From Desulfobulbaceae bacterium DB1 (GTDB lineage Bacteria > Desulfobacterota > Desulfobulbia > Desulfobulbales > SURF-16): a stretch of DNA of 64,000 bases. A program made the position numbers and the translations under genes. Of the stretch, positions 32,828 to 41,772 are shown in pieces (position 1 is the first letter of the stretch; every line of letters begins with the position of its first letter). The notes beneath the pieces were generated by a model. That model saw only the letters and a program-made list of their open reading frames with translations. It searched no databases and was not told where the DNA came from. The stretch covers positions 62,001-126,000 of the forward strand of contig MQUF01000001.1 in the NCBI GenBank assembly GCA_001914235.1, given 5' to 3'.

Positions 32828-34150
32828 ATGATGATGTATATCGGTTGGACCACAGTTTCATCTCGGGAAGATGCGGAAAAACTTGCCAGGGAGGCGGTAA
32901 GCGAGAAGCTTGTTGCCTGCGCCCAGGTGGAGGGGCCTATTCGTTCATTTTATTTGTGGCAGGAAAATCTGAAAAGTGAAGAGGAATACCGCATTGTTTT
33001 CAAGTTTCTTGCCAAGAATGCCGGTAGGCTGGAAATCTGGCTCAAGGGGAATCATCCCTACGAAGTGCCCCAGTGGATCACGGTCCAGGCGGAACACGTG
33101 CTGGCCGAGTATCTGCAGTGGGCCAAGGGCAATCTGCAGTCGGACCATAAAAAGGCCATTGAGCTTTCCCGTCAGGGGTCGGAGTTCCTGAAGAAGCGAC
33201 AGTGGAAGGATGCGGAAGCGACTTTTCTCGAGGCCCTGGAAGTTGACAGCGAAAATACCTATGTCCTGGTCGGGCTGGGGGATGTCCATCGGGAAACAGG
33301 GAAATTTCATAAGGCCATCGGTTTTTATGAAAAGACACTGGAGATTGATCCCCTCAATATGTTCGCCCTGCGTGGGGTGGGTGACTCCTACCGGGGATTG
33401 GGACAGGCGGGGAAAGCCGTATCCTATTGGCAGCGTTATCTTGAACAGAACCAGGATGACATCCATGTCCTCACCCGCCTTGCCGATTCCTATGTGAAGA
33501 CCGGCAATTTTGCCGAATCGGAAGGCCTTTACCTGAAGGCATTGTCTTTGGATCAAACGGATAAATACGCCCTGCGCGGCATCGGCAATCTCTATTACAA
33601 GCTGGCGGACCATGATAAGGCCCTGGCTTATTTTGAAAAATTCATTGCCCTTGACGATACCTACATTGCCGTGCTCACCATGGCCGGAAATATTTATCGA
33701 CGCCGAAAACAGTATGAAAAGGCCGCCTATTTTTATGAAAAAGCCTTGAAACAGGAACCGTGGAATATCTTTGCCCTGTACGGCATGGGCGATTCGCAGC
33801 GGGGCATGAAAAATCATGAAGGGTCCATTGCCTGCTGGTTGAAAATTCTTGAAAAAGAACCGCAGAACCAGAATCTTCATTCCCGGGTCGGCGATGCGCT
33901 GGTTATTCTGGGAAAACTGGACGATGCCATGGATCATTACCGGAAGAGTCTGAAGGTTAATTATGACATGTTCGCCCTGCTCGGGATGGCAAAGGTGCAT
34001 CGCCTGAAAAAGGAATATGGGGAAGCGGAGAATTACCTGCTGCAGATCCTGGAGAAAAACAAGGATGAGGAGCGGACCCTGGCTGAACTGATCCATCTCT
34101 ATGATGAAACGGGAGAGGATGCAAAAGCCCGGGCGATCCGGGCCAGATGA
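32828..34150 (+). CDS. CutA domain fused to nine TPR repeats
   Basis: 440 residues. Residues 1-100 are a CutA1-like domain: TTVSSREDAEKLAREAVSEK, LVACAQVEGPIRSFYLWQ and HPYEVPQWITV match the CutA signature. From about 115 on, nine 34-residue tetratricopeptide repeats follow (for example GLGDVHRETGKFHKAIGFYE). CutA normally is a stand-alone trimer linked to copper tolerance; the fusion is unusual. AGGA at 32816-32819 favours the ATG at 32828; the HDOD stop ends three bases before it. Confidence 0.87.
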   Translation: MMMYIGWTTVSSREDAEKLAREAVSEKLVACAQVEGPIRSFYLWQENLKSEEEYRIVFKFLAKNAGRLEIWLKGNHPYEVPQWITVQAEHVLAEYLQWAKGNLQSDHKKAIELSRQGSEFLKKRQWKDAEATFLEALEVDSENTYVLVGLGDVHRETGKFHKAIGFYEKTLEIDPLNMFALRGVGDSYRGLGQAGKAVSYWQRYLEQNQDDIHVLTRLADSYVKTGNFAESEGLYLKALSLDQTDKYALRGIGNLYYKLADHDKALAYFEKFIALDDTYIAVLTMAGNIYRRRKQYEKAAYFYEKALKQEPWNIFALYGMGDSQRGMKNHEGSIACWLKILEKEPQNQNLHSRVGDALVILGKLDDAMDHYRKSLKVNYDMFALLGMAKVHRLKKEYGEAENYLLQILEKNKDEERTLAELIHLYDETGEDAKARAIRAR

Positions 34151-34153
34151 GGG

Positions 34154-34816
34154 TTACGCCAGCACCCTGCCGACAGCTTTCCTGAGATGGGAATTGGGGT
34201 GATTCTCGAGTGAAAGGAGAAATTTCCGCGCCTCCGGGTCCTTCATTCTGCCCAGATGTTCCACGGCAAGAACGGTTGTCAGGGCGCAATCCTTGTCCGG
34301 CGCGGCAAAATTGTCATCTCCCTTGACAAGATCAATGAGAATCTCCCTGATTTCTTCAATTTCAATGCCGGTCAGCGCTTCCATGGTCCAGGAAAGAATG
34401 GTGGGGTCGGGATGGAAGAGGTAGGGGCAAAGCGTGTCGATGAGGGATGGGTCCTTGAAACTGCCCAAGGCCATGATGATTTCTCCGATTACTTCCGTAT
34501 CGGCGCTTTCCCGCAATGTTTGAATAAGTTCTTGTTTTGCCTCGGTAAGCCCTGATTTACGGCAGCGCCTGATACTGAGCAGTTGAACCCGGTGCGACGG
34601 ATGGCGAATTCCCGCTTTGATTGCCGCCGGGTCATCCTCCAACAGGCTGAACAGGGTGTGATAAATCATTTCATGGGTCGCCTGTTCGCATTTTTTTTCC
34701 GCCAGTAATTGCTGGAGTTGCGGTATCGCCTCTTTCTTCCCTCCCTCTTTGATCTCATCCAGCAGGACCATTTGTTCCATCATGTCTTTTTGGGTGAAAT
34801 TTTCCAGGTTTTGCAT
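34154..34816 (-). CDS. HEAT-repeat-like protein
   Basis: 220 residues, all helical. Repeated pairs such as ALGSFKDPSLIDTLCPYLFHPDPTILSWTMEAL and AVEHLGRMKDPEARKFLLSLENHP look like HEAT repeats. No enzymatic motif is visible; it is probably a protein-interaction scaffold. It faces the CutA-TPR gene convergently with a 3-nt gap. Confidence 0.75.
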   Translation of the reverse strand: MQNLENFTQKDMMEQMVLLDEIKEGGKKEAIPQLQQLLAEKKCEQATHEMIYHTLFSLLEDDPAAIKAGIRHPSHRVQLLSIRRCRKSGLTEAKQELIQTLRESADTEVIGEIIMALGSFKDPSLIDTLCPYLFHPDPTILSWTMEALTGIEIEEIREILIDLVKGDDNFAAPDKDCALTTVLAVEHLGRMKDPEARKFLLSLENHPNSHLRKAVGRVLA

Positions 34817-34860
34817 GGTTTCTCCGGAGTGTCAGTGGTAGGCAAAGAGTGCAAACGACA

Positions 34861-34904
34861 GCACCGGCACAGTGAAAAGCGAGCCCTTTCCTTTGTGCCG
34901 GTGC
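34861..34904 (-). terminator. Terminator-like hairpin downstream of the cyd operon
   Basis: Perfect 10-bp arms GCACCGGCAC (34861-34870) and GTGCCGGTGC (34895-34904) around 24 nt, just after the small membrane gene that ends the cyd operon. On the plus strand the second arm is followed by TTGTTTT; on the minus strand the T-run is poor, so efficiency is uncertain. Confidence 0.55.
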
Positions 34905-34913
34905 TTGTTTTGA

Positions 34914-35006
34914 TCAGAGATTGTCGGTCCGCTTCAGAAAGATGATCGCCCCTTGATAGGAAACGATAATAAGACCGATCCAGCTGAGTATGAGTATCGC
35001 GCTCAT
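34914..35006 (-). CDS. Small single-span membrane protein, CydX-like candidate
   Basis: 30 residues (MSAILILSWIGLIIVSYQ..., ending LKRTDNL). One membrane helix with a basic, then polar tail. It has AAGGAGAAAAC before its ATG and starts 18 nt after the cydB stop. Cytochrome bd oxidases commonly contain a very small third subunit (CydX, 30-40 aa) encoded after cydB. The sequence itself is too short to assign by motif, so this rests on position and size. Confidence 0.6.
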   Translation of the reverse strand: MSAILILSWIGLIIVSYQGAIIFLKRTDNL

Positions 35007-35024
35007 GGTTTTCTCCTTGTGAAA

Positions 35025-36161
35025 TTAATACATCTCTTCAGCGTCTTTGCCGGTCAGTTCCGCCAGGGTAAGCCGCTTGCCGTCCATCTGTTTCCAGACA
35101 TAGGCGATATAGGCCAGCACAAAAGGCACACCCAGCGCTACGTAGGTCATGACGGTCAGGGTATAGTGGCTGCTTGACGCGTTGTAGATGGTCAGGCTGC
35201 TCTGCAGGTCATAGCTGGATGGATAAAAGGCGGTGTTGTTGAAACCGGCCAGAAAGAAAACAGCAAGCCCCACCAGCACGGTGCCGATGCCGCCGAACCA
35301 GATGCCGTTGTTTTTGCCCTTGAAGCAGGTGACAAACACGCCGTAAATAACCAGGGTAAGCCCGGTAAGAAGGAGCAGCAGGGTTGCCGGGCAGCCGACG
35401 AGGTTTTGCAGGTATTTCCCTTTCTGCAGGAAAACAGTGCCGTTTTCAGGGGTTACCGCGTAGCCCTGCATGAAGAGCAGGTTGATCAGGACAAAGAGCA
35501 GGAAGGGCAATGACCAGAGAAAGCTCTTCCAGGCCGATTTGCGGCAGCGATCGGTCAATCCCTTATGGTCGATATTATTGACCAGGTACATGGCGCCCAG
35601 CACCCTGGCGTTGAATACCAGAAACAGGCCGAGGGAGAGATTGAAGAAATTTTTCGCCGCTTCCAGTCCGCGGTAAGGGGTCTGCCAGGTTACCTGGTTC
35701 ATGTCGTTCAGGCTGAAGCTCGATCCGGTGAAAAAGGTGCCCACTGCCGCACCGATCAAGAGGATGCCGACACTGCCGTTGATGAAAAGAAAAGCCTCGT
35801 AGGTGGTGGAGCCGAGGAAATTCTCCGGTTTTTTGCGGTATTCATAGCTCACGGCCTGGATGATAAAGGTGAAGAGGATCAGCATCCACACCCAGTAGGC
35901 GCCGCCGAAGCTGGTGGCGTAGAATTTCGGGAAGGCGGCAAACAGGGCGCCGCCGAAAAGGACCAGGGTGGTGAAGGTCAATTCCCATTTGCGGCCCAGT
36001 GAGTTGATGATAAGACTTTTTTCCTCATCGTTTCTCGGCACGGTGAAAAGCAGGGTCTGGCCGCCCTGAACAAAGTTGAGAAAAAGAAAAAGGGAACCCA
36101 CCACGGAGGCAATGATCCACCAGATCTGCTGCAAAGTAGAATAATCAAGTTTTCCGATCAT
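35025..36161 (-). CDS. cydB: Cytochrome bd ubiquinol oxidase subunit II
   Basis: 378 residues, nine or so membrane segments. Recognised as CydB from its N-terminus (IWWIIASVVGSLFLFLNFVQGG) and the GFNNTAFYPS segment near 300. It pairs with CydA in the inner membrane and uses quinol to reduce oxygen to water, useful for protecting anaerobes from oxygen. Separated from cydA by one base. Confidence 0.9.
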   Translation of the reverse strand: MIGKLDYSTLQQIWWIIASVVGSLFLFLNFVQGGQTLLFTVPRNDEEKSLIINSLGRKWELTFTTLVLFGGALFAAFPKFYATSFGGAYWVWMLILFTFIIQAVSYEYRKKPENFLGSTTYEAFLFINGSVGILLIGAAVGTFFTGSSFSLNDMNQVTWQTPYRGLEAAKNFFNLSLGLFLVFNARVLGAMYLVNNIDHKGLTDRCRKSAWKSFLWSLPFLLFVLINLLFMQGYAVTPENGTVFLQKGKYLQNLVGCPATLLLLLTGLTLVIYGVFVTCFKGKNNGIWFGGIGTVLVGLAVFFLAGFNNTAFYPSSYDLQSSLTIYNASSSHYTLTVMTYVALGVPFVLAYIAYVWKQMDGKRLTLAELTGKDAEEMY

Positions 36162-36162
36162 T

Positions 36163-37698
36163 TTAGTGTTCCTCCGGTCCGATTTTGATTTGTTTCGCCA
36201 TGATGCTTATTTCGGCAATCAGCAACAAGGTGAAAAGGCCGAGAAAGATGAAAAAAGTGGTCTGTACCGTGCCGGTGGTGAGATTGGAATTGGCGACCGT
36301 TACCGGCAGCAGTCCCTGAATTGCCCAAGGCTGTCGACCGACTTCCGCAACAACCCAGCCCGCCTGGGAAGCAACGTACCCGAGCGGCACACAGAGAACG
36401 CCGAGGTTGAGCAGCCAACGCTGGTAAGGAAGGGATTGTTTCACCGCATAGAACAGAAAGGCAAGGAAAACCAAGGGAAAGAGGGTTCCCAGGGCCACCA
36501 TGATATGGAAAGCATAAAAGGTGGTGCCGATGGGAGGAACGACCTCGGAAGGATGATTCAGGTAGCCGTAGCCGATATGGTCCTGGAAATCCTCAAAGGC
36601 GTGCAATGCGGCGAGGGCGATTTTGTCATCCCCGTTTCTTTTGGCTTCCTTGTAGGTTCGCAGCAACTCCACGGCGATTTTGCCTTTTTCAATCCTTTCC
36701 TGGGCGCCCATGATGTTCTGTTCGGGGTTGCCGAAGACCAGATCATTGACTCCGGGAACAAAGGAGCCTGCCTCGCGGTTGGCCAGCAGGGAAAGAAGAC
36801 CGGGGATTTGAATCTCGACGCTGAACGGTTCCTGCGTATCGCCGGGCTCCTTGGCGCTGTTGATCAGGCCCGCGGCAACAAGCGGAGCACTTGTCCGGCC
36901 GTCGAAGAGTCCTTCCATCACCGCCAGTTTCATGGGCTGTTTCTGGGCAACGGTGTATGCCGCCTCATCGCCGGTGAAACCGACGTAGGCGGAGGCGAGC
37001 AGACCGAATACCGAGGCCACGACGATACTTTTTTTGGCCATGGCCTGGTGGCGTTCCTTCAGAAGGTACCAGCAGGAAATGCCGACCACGAAGAGCGCCG
37101 CCAGCTGGAAACTGGAACTGGTCGCATGGGTGAATTTGCTGATGGCCACCGGTGAAAAAAGAACATCCCAGAAATTCTGCATTTCAAAACGGGCGGTATC
37201 GGGGTTGAATTTCATGCCGGTGGGAAACTGCATCCAGCCGTTGGCAACGAGGATCCACAGGGCGGAAAGGTTGGAGCCGACGGCCACCATCCAGGTGGAA
37301 AACAGGTGGAAATTTTTTGAAACCCGGTTCCAGCCGAAAAACATGACGGCAAAGAAGGTGGCTTCCAGAAAAAAGGCAAAAATACCTTCCACAGCCAGCG
37401 GGGCGCCGAAAATATCACCCACCATCCAGGAGTAGTTGGACCAGTTGGTGCCGAATTGAAACTCCAGGATAATACCCGTGGCAACGCCGATGGCGAAGTT
37501 GATGCCGAACAGGGTCATCCAGAATTTTGTGAGCCGTTTCCATTCTTCACTGCCGGTGCGTACGTAGATGCTCTCAAAAAAAGCCACCAAGAAGGAAAGT
37601 CCCAGGGTCAAAGGGACGAAAATCCAGTGGTACATGGCTGTGAGAGCAAACTGAGCCCGAGCCCAATTGACCTGTGTAAGATCGATTTGTTCAACCAT
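36163..37698 (-). CDS. cydA: Cytochrome bd ubiquinol oxidase subunit I
   Basis: 511 residues. The N-terminal axial haem ligand is in ALTAMYHWIFVPLTLG (His near residue 24). Typical segments are FGINFAIGVATGIILEFQFGTNWS, GWMQFP and the haem-ligand region around KFTHATSSSFQL. The GRQPWAIQGLLPV element is present near the C-terminus. It oxidises quinol and reduces oxygen with haem d. GGAGG precedes the ATG at 37698, which shares one base with the upstream stop. Confidence 0.96.
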   Translation of the reverse strand: MVEQIDLTQVNWARAQFALTAMYHWIFVPLTLGLSFLVAFFESIYVRTGSEEWKRLTKFWMTLFGINFAIGVATGIILEFQFGTNWSNYSWMVGDIFGAPLAVEGIFAFFLEATFFAVMFFGWNRVSKNFHLFSTWMVAVGSNLSALWILVANGWMQFPTGMKFNPDTARFEMQNFWDVLFSPVAISKFTHATSSSFQLAALFVVGISCWYLLKERHQAMAKKSIVVASVFGLLASAYVGFTGDEAAYTVAQKQPMKLAVMEGLFDGRTSAPLVAAGLINSAKEPGDTQEPFSVEIQIPGLLSLLANREAGSFVPGVNDLVFGNPEQNIMGAQERIEKGKIAVELLRTYKEAKRNGDDKIALAALHAFEDFQDHIGYGYLNHPSEVVPPIGTTFYAFHIMVALGTLFPLVFLAFLFYAVKQSLPYQRWLLNLGVLCVPLGYVASQAGWVVAEVGRQPWAIQGLLPVTVANSNLTTGTVQTTFFIFLGLFTLLLIAEISIMAKQIKIGPEEH

Positions 37699-37928
37699 TA
37701 CAACCTCCGTTGTTGCGTGTTTTGAGGATGCTGTGTGATGTTTTTCATAACATGCGCAGCCCTCTCTTCATCATTTGAAAAATTTGTTTCCAGGTAGTTG
37801 GGGAAAAAAAAGGCCTTAAGAATTGCAAACATGACAAAGAGCTTGATGAAAATAATCGCCCAAAGTTTCCGGCCTGTTTTCATTGAGCGGAAGCCGTCGA
37901 TATAAAAGGTGGAGATTTTTCGTAGCAT
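37698..37928 (-). CDS. DUF4492 domain-containing protein
   Basis: 76 residues. FYIDGFRSMKTGRKLW then IKLFVMFAILKAFFFP is the DUF4492 pattern, a small membrane protein found directly upstream of cydA in many Bacteroidota, Campylobacterota and some Desulfobacterota. Its role is unknown; assembly or regulation of the oxidase is likely. TAATG overlap with cydA. A TTG at 37934 could add two residues. Confidence 0.88.
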   Translation of the reverse strand: MLRKISTFYIDGFRSMKTGRKLWAIIFIKLFVMFAILKAFFFPNYLETNFSNDEERAAHVMKNITQHPQNTQQRRL

Positions 37929-37961
37929 GGGCAAATTGGTAATAGTTATTAATTTTTTGTA

Positions 37962-37990
37962 AAACTATTAGAATTTGAAATACTTGTCAA
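37962..37990 (-). promoter_or_regulatory. Candidate sigma-70 promoter of the DUF4492-cydAB operon
   Basis: On the minus strand, TTGACA (37990-37985) and TAGTTT (37967-37962) are separated by 17 bp, upstream of the first gene start at 37928. The -35 is perfect; the -10 is weak. No clear FNR or ArcA site was seen. Confidence 0.4.
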
Positions 37991-38105
37991 TTACAATCTT
38001 ATTTTATGGGTTATAAAGTCAAGGAAAAAATAAGATAACTCTGGGATATGATGAAAAAAGAAAGTCAATGCGGTCGGGGACGGCGTGAAGTGCGGGCAAC
38101 TCATT

Positions 38106-39080
38106 TCAGGAGGATATATTGTATTCCTTGATCTTGTAAAGCAGGGCGGGAAGACTGATTTCCAACAAAGAGGCTGCCTTTGTTTTGTTGCCTTTTGTTT
38201 CATCCAGCGCTTTTGCGATGAGCTGCCGTTCGAGTTTTTTCGAGTTGGTCTTGATGGAAAACTCATCCCAGAAAAAGAGATCCTCGCCGGCAAGCGTGCT
38301 CTGCCGGAGAAGTTCAGGGGGGAGGATTTCCGTGGTCAGCGTCTCCTCCTCGGCAAGCACCATGCTCCTTTCCATGACATTTTCCAGTTCCCGCACATTG
38401 CCCGGCCAGTTGTAGCCCATGAGCCGCTGCAGGCAATCGCTGTGGACGGTTTTAATCTGCAGTCCGAGACGCCGATTGTATTTCTGGACAAAGTGCTCCA
38501 CCAGCAGGGGGATATCCTCGCGGCGTTCGCGCAGCGGCGGAACCTCGATGGTCAAAACATTGATGCGGTAAAAAAGGTCTTCCCGGAAAAGTTTTTTGTT
38601 GACCATGTCGCCGAGATTGCGGGCCGTGGCGGTGATAATACGGACGTCCACCTTGACGGTTTTGCTTTCACCGAGCGGGCGGATTTCATCTTCCTGCAGG
38701 GCTCTGAGCAGTTTAACCTGCAGCGACAGGGGGAGTTCTCCCATCTCATCAAGAAACAGGGTGCCGCCGTCCGCCTCCTCAAAAAGCCCTTTCTTGCCTT
38801 TGTAGGCATCGGTAAAGGCGCCCTTGGCATGGCCGAACAGCTCACTTTCCAGCAGCGTTTCCGGGATGCCGCCGCAGTTGACGTCGATCATGGGGTTGTC
38901 GCGGCGGGGGCTGGAGGCGTGAATCGCCTTGGCAATCAGCTCCTTGCCTGTTCCCGATTCGCCGGTAATAAGAATGGAGGTCTTGTAATCGGCAATTTTT
39001 TTTATGGTTTTGAAAATTGCCTGCATTTTGGCGCTGCGGGCAATGATATCGGCAAAGCAATGCATACTTGAATCGTGCAT
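38106..39080 (-). CDS. Sigma-54-dependent transcriptional activator without receiver domain
   Basis: 324 residues. The AAA+ domain begins near residue 8: Walker A GESGTGKE near 42, the loop reads GAFTDA (normally GAFTGA) near 90, Walker B GGTLFLDE near 104, the R-finger segment LFYRINVL near 170. The C-terminal Fis-type helix-turn-helix is KTKAASLLEISLPALLYKIK. It lacks any input domain, so it must be controlled by level or partner. The GAFTDA variant may weaken contact with sigma-54. Confidence 0.9.
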   Translation of the reverse strand: MHDSSMHCFADIIARSAKMQAIFKTIKKIADYKTSILITGESGTGKELIAKAIHASSPRRDNPMIDVNCGGIPETLLESELFGHAKGAFTDAYKGKKGLFEEADGGTLFLDEMGELPLSLQVKLLRALQEDEIRPLGESKTVKVDVRIITATARNLGDMVNKKLFREDLFYRINVLTIEVPPLRERREDIPLLVEHFVQKYNRRLGLQIKTVHSDCLQRLMGYNWPGNVRELENVMERSMVLAEEETLTTEILPPELLRQSTLAGEDLFFWDEFSIKTNSKKLERQLIAKALDETKGNKTKAASLLEISLPALLYKIKEYNISS

Positions 39081-39167
39081 GGTGTTTACGCTGTTTTATT
39101 TAAAGGGCTGAAAGTTCCAGAAACGGCGGGATGCTGTGCAGCCGTTCCTCTGTAACCATACCATATG

Positions 39168-39950
39168 CTATCCATGGAGTAAAAGAGATCGTAAATAAAA
39201 TTGAATGTCCGGCGCGAAAAAAAGATACAACAAGGCACCGGCGGCCAGAAAAGGGCCATAGGGAATGACGGTCTGGCCGCCTTTTTTCTGTTTGATCATG
39301 GCGCCGACCCCGGCAATGGTTCCCAGCAGGGAACTGCTGAAAATAACAAACGGCAATGACTGGTAGCCGAGAAAGGCGCCGATCATGGCCAGCAGTTTGA
39401 TGTCGCCCCCGCCCATGCCGACCCGCTTTGTCAGCAGATAATAACCGTAGGTGATGAGAAAAAGCGAGCCGCCGCCGAAAAGGATGCCCAGACCGGAATC
39501 GGTCCAGGAGGCGAAAGGGTTGGCAAAGGAAAAGGCAAAACCGGCAAATATGCCGGGAATGCTGATGATGTCGGGAATGAGCTGATGTTTGAAATCAATG
39601 ACGATAATCACCAGCAGGGCGGCGGTGAAGAGAAAAAAACCGATGAAGGGCCAGGGGAAGTTGAAGCGGGAGATCAGCGCCAGGGAAAAAAGGGCCGTGG
39701 CCAGTTCGATAAGCGGGTATTGCCAGGATATGGGCGCCCTGCAGTAACGGCAGCGCCGTCCAAGGACAAGAAAGCTTACCAGTGGAATATTGTCATACCA
39801 GGCCAGAGGTGTTTTGCATGCCGGGCAGTGGGAGGCGGGGAAGACCACGGATTGCCCCGGATTCGGCAGCCGGAGGATAACCACGTTGAGGAAACTGCCG
39901 ACTATGGCGCCGAAGACAAAGGCAAAAATGGCACTAAAGGGATTGGTCAT
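39168..39950 (-). CDS. pilD: Prepilin peptidase / N-methyltransferase
   Basis: 260 residues, about eight membrane segments. Two CxxC pairs (CPACKTP, CRYCRAP) near 43 and 68 bind zinc. The aspartate protease motifs are IDFKHQLIPD near 118 and the GMGGGDIKLLAMIGAFLG block near 175-192. It cleaves and methylates type IV pilin or pseudopilin leaders. No pilin genes are near. Confidence 0.93.
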   Translation of the reverse strand: MTNPFSAIFAFVFGAIVGSFLNVVILRLPNPGQSVVFPASHCPACKTPLAWYDNIPLVSFLVLGRRCRYCRAPISWQYPLIELATALFSLALISRFNFPWPFIGFFLFTAALLVIIVIDFKHQLIPDIISIPGIFAGFAFSFANPFASWTDSGLGILFGGGSLFLITYGYYLLTKRVGMGGGDIKLLAMIGAFLGYQSLPFVIFSSSLLGTIAGVGAMIKQKKGGQTVIPYGPFLAAGALLYLFFAPDIQFYLRSLLLHG

Positions 39951-40087
39951 GGTGGTTGCTTTTCTTTTCGTTTTTCTGGCTTTTCTTGCAGGGGAAACAA
40001 AATATTGGTAAGAATATCACAAGATATAATTTATGGAATACAATGTAAAGATGATCGGTACCGACTGTTCTTTTCCAGGAGAAAAAT

Positions 40088-41332
40088 GTGATCCAGCTTT
40101 CCATTGACGAATCAATCAAGCGCTTGAAGGTAGAAATCATCGCGCAGGATTGGGGTCTGAGTGAAAAAAGAATTGATCTGCTCGAGGCGGCGTTTGCATG
40201 CCTGAAGCAGCGTTTTAAAAGCAGAAAGGCGGCCCATTCCATTTTGATCATGGCCGGCAGTGTTCTCGAGTATGTCAAGCGAAAGGGGGAAAATACGCCT
40301 TCCGAGTCGATTGATTTTCTCAAAGAGGCCATGGCCCATGTAGTCAACCTGTACGAGTCTGATGAGTTTGATCCGGAAAAGGACGAAAAACTGTTCAAGG
40401 GATTGTACTACCGTTTTAATTCCCTGAAGGAAAAGATTAAGGCGGAAAGGGCAAAGACGGGGCAAGCCCTGCCCGTCGAGGCGCAGGTCGCCAGGCCACC
40501 GGTGCCCCAGCCGGAAAAGGATGAGTTTGACGAGGCTGTTCTTGTCCCGGAAAATATTGAGCAGTTGCGGAAAAAAGTCTTTAACCTGGGCGAAAACGAG
40601 CTTGACCGCGGCGAGGTTGACCGGCTTGTTCATGACCTCCAGGCATCCCTTGAGCGGGCCGAGTATGTCGGCGAGACGATTCGGGAATTGCTTAATGAGT
40701 TGTTGCGCGTTCGCAGCGGGGAGGAAAGGGACGGCGAATGTCCTTTGCCGGAGGAGGATGTCGAGGAGTATCCCGAAGAACAGCCGGAGGAGGAGAGAGG
40801 GTTCCCCGGCTATGCGGCGCTGGAAGAAAGTGCGTTGAAGAATTGCCCTGCGACGGATTTGCGGGGAATGGTTCTTTCCGGCAGTGTTGTCTATGTTCAG
40901 GAAAATGCCATTTCCCTGATCCGGGAAGTCGGCAGGGACAAGCTGAAGGAGTATCTGAAAAACAGCAGTGTGCCGCTGGCCCATTTCGGCGGATTTTTCA
41001 AGCGGCTGTCCAGGCAGTTCAAGGGGTCGCTCGCCGCTATCGCCGATAAGAAACTCAAAAAACTGTCGTTGCCCATCATGATCCCCAGCGGACTCGGTTT
41101 GTCCGATATCCCTGATGAAAACGGTTCGCATCTGGTGTTTGTCACCAACGGGCAGTGGAACGGCGTGCTGGTTTGCTCCCAGGTGGAAAAGGAACCGGTG
41201 GCCATGGTCAAGTTCCGCAAGGCAAAGAACGGTGACTTTGTCGGCATGGGCTATGCGGAGGACGGCAGTGAGCTGCCACTGCTCAATGCGGTTTCCGTCT
41301 TGAGACGGGAAGGTTTTTTGACGATGGTTTAA
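40088..41332 (+). CDS. Uncharacterised conserved-looking protein
   Basis: 414 residues, no family recognised. Helical N-terminus with a regular charged pattern, an acidic low-complexity stretch near 225-240 (EEDVEEYPEEQPEEE), then a C-terminal domain (residues about 250-410) with the shape of a mixed alpha/beta domain. GTG start at 40088 with AGGAG just upstream. Followed by PilZ and UPF0045 genes on the same strand, 44 nt away. Confidence 0.7.
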   Translation: MIQLSIDESIKRLKVEIIAQDWGLSEKRIDLLEAAFACLKQRFKSRKAAHSILIMAGSVLEYVKRKGENTPSESIDFLKEAMAHVVNLYESDEFDPEKDEKLFKGLYYRFNSLKEKIKAERAKTGQALPVEAQVARPPVPQPEKDEFDEAVLVPENIEQLRKKVFNLGENELDRGEVDRLVHDLQASLERAEYVGETIRELLNELLRVRSGEERDGECPLPEEDVEEYPEEQPEEERGFPGYAALEESALKNCPATDLRGMVLSGSVVYVQENAISLIREVGRDKLKEYLKNSSVPLAHFGGFFKRLSRQFKGSLAAIADKKLKKLSLPIMIPSGLGLSDIPDENGSHLVFVTNGQWNGVLVCSQVEKEPVAMVKFRKAKNGDFVGMGYAEDGSELPLLNAVSVLRREGFLTMV

Positions 41333-41376
41333 TGACGCATCGGCCGGGTTGGTGAAATAAGGTCAGGGGAGGCGAA

Positions 41377-41763
41377 ATGGAAAGGCGGAAAAATACCAGG
41401 GTTGATTTTCATGTGACGGCACGTGTCCAATGCGGGGGAAAGGATTTCGAGCAGCTCGCAATCAGGGATTTGAGTCTGAAAGGCGTCTATCTGCTTGGTT
41501 TGTTCGATTGCCGGCTGGGCGACCGTTGCGCGGTGACTTTGTTTTTGTCCGGAACCAGCAGTGAGCTGAAGTTGTCCATGCAGGGTGAAGTGGTGCGGAT
41601 GGAAAAAGACGGAGCGGGTGTCCGGTTTGATGAACTGGACCTTGATACGTTTTTGCACTTGAAAAACATCGTATATTATAATGCGGAGGATCCGGACAAA
41701 CTGGAAGAACCCCTGACGGAGATGCCGCCCGAAGGCCGGTTTGTCGACCAGAATTTTGAATGA
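41377..41763 (+). CDS. PilZ domain protein
   Basis: 128 residues. RRKNTRVDFHV at the N-terminus has RxxxR, and IRDLSLKGVYL supplies the D/NxSxxG motif, both needed for cyclic-di-GMP binding. The domain fills nearly the whole protein, so it is a stand-alone c-di-GMP receptor; the target is unknown. Downstream of the 414-residue unknown. Confidence 0.9.
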   Translation: MERRKNTRVDFHVTARVQCGGKDFEQLAIRDLSLKGVYLLGLFDCRLGDRCAVTLFLSGTSSELKLSMQGEVVRMEKDGAGVRFDELDLDTFLHLKNIVYYNAEDPDKLEEPLTEMPPEGRFVDQNFE

Positions 41764-41772
41764 GAGGATTTC

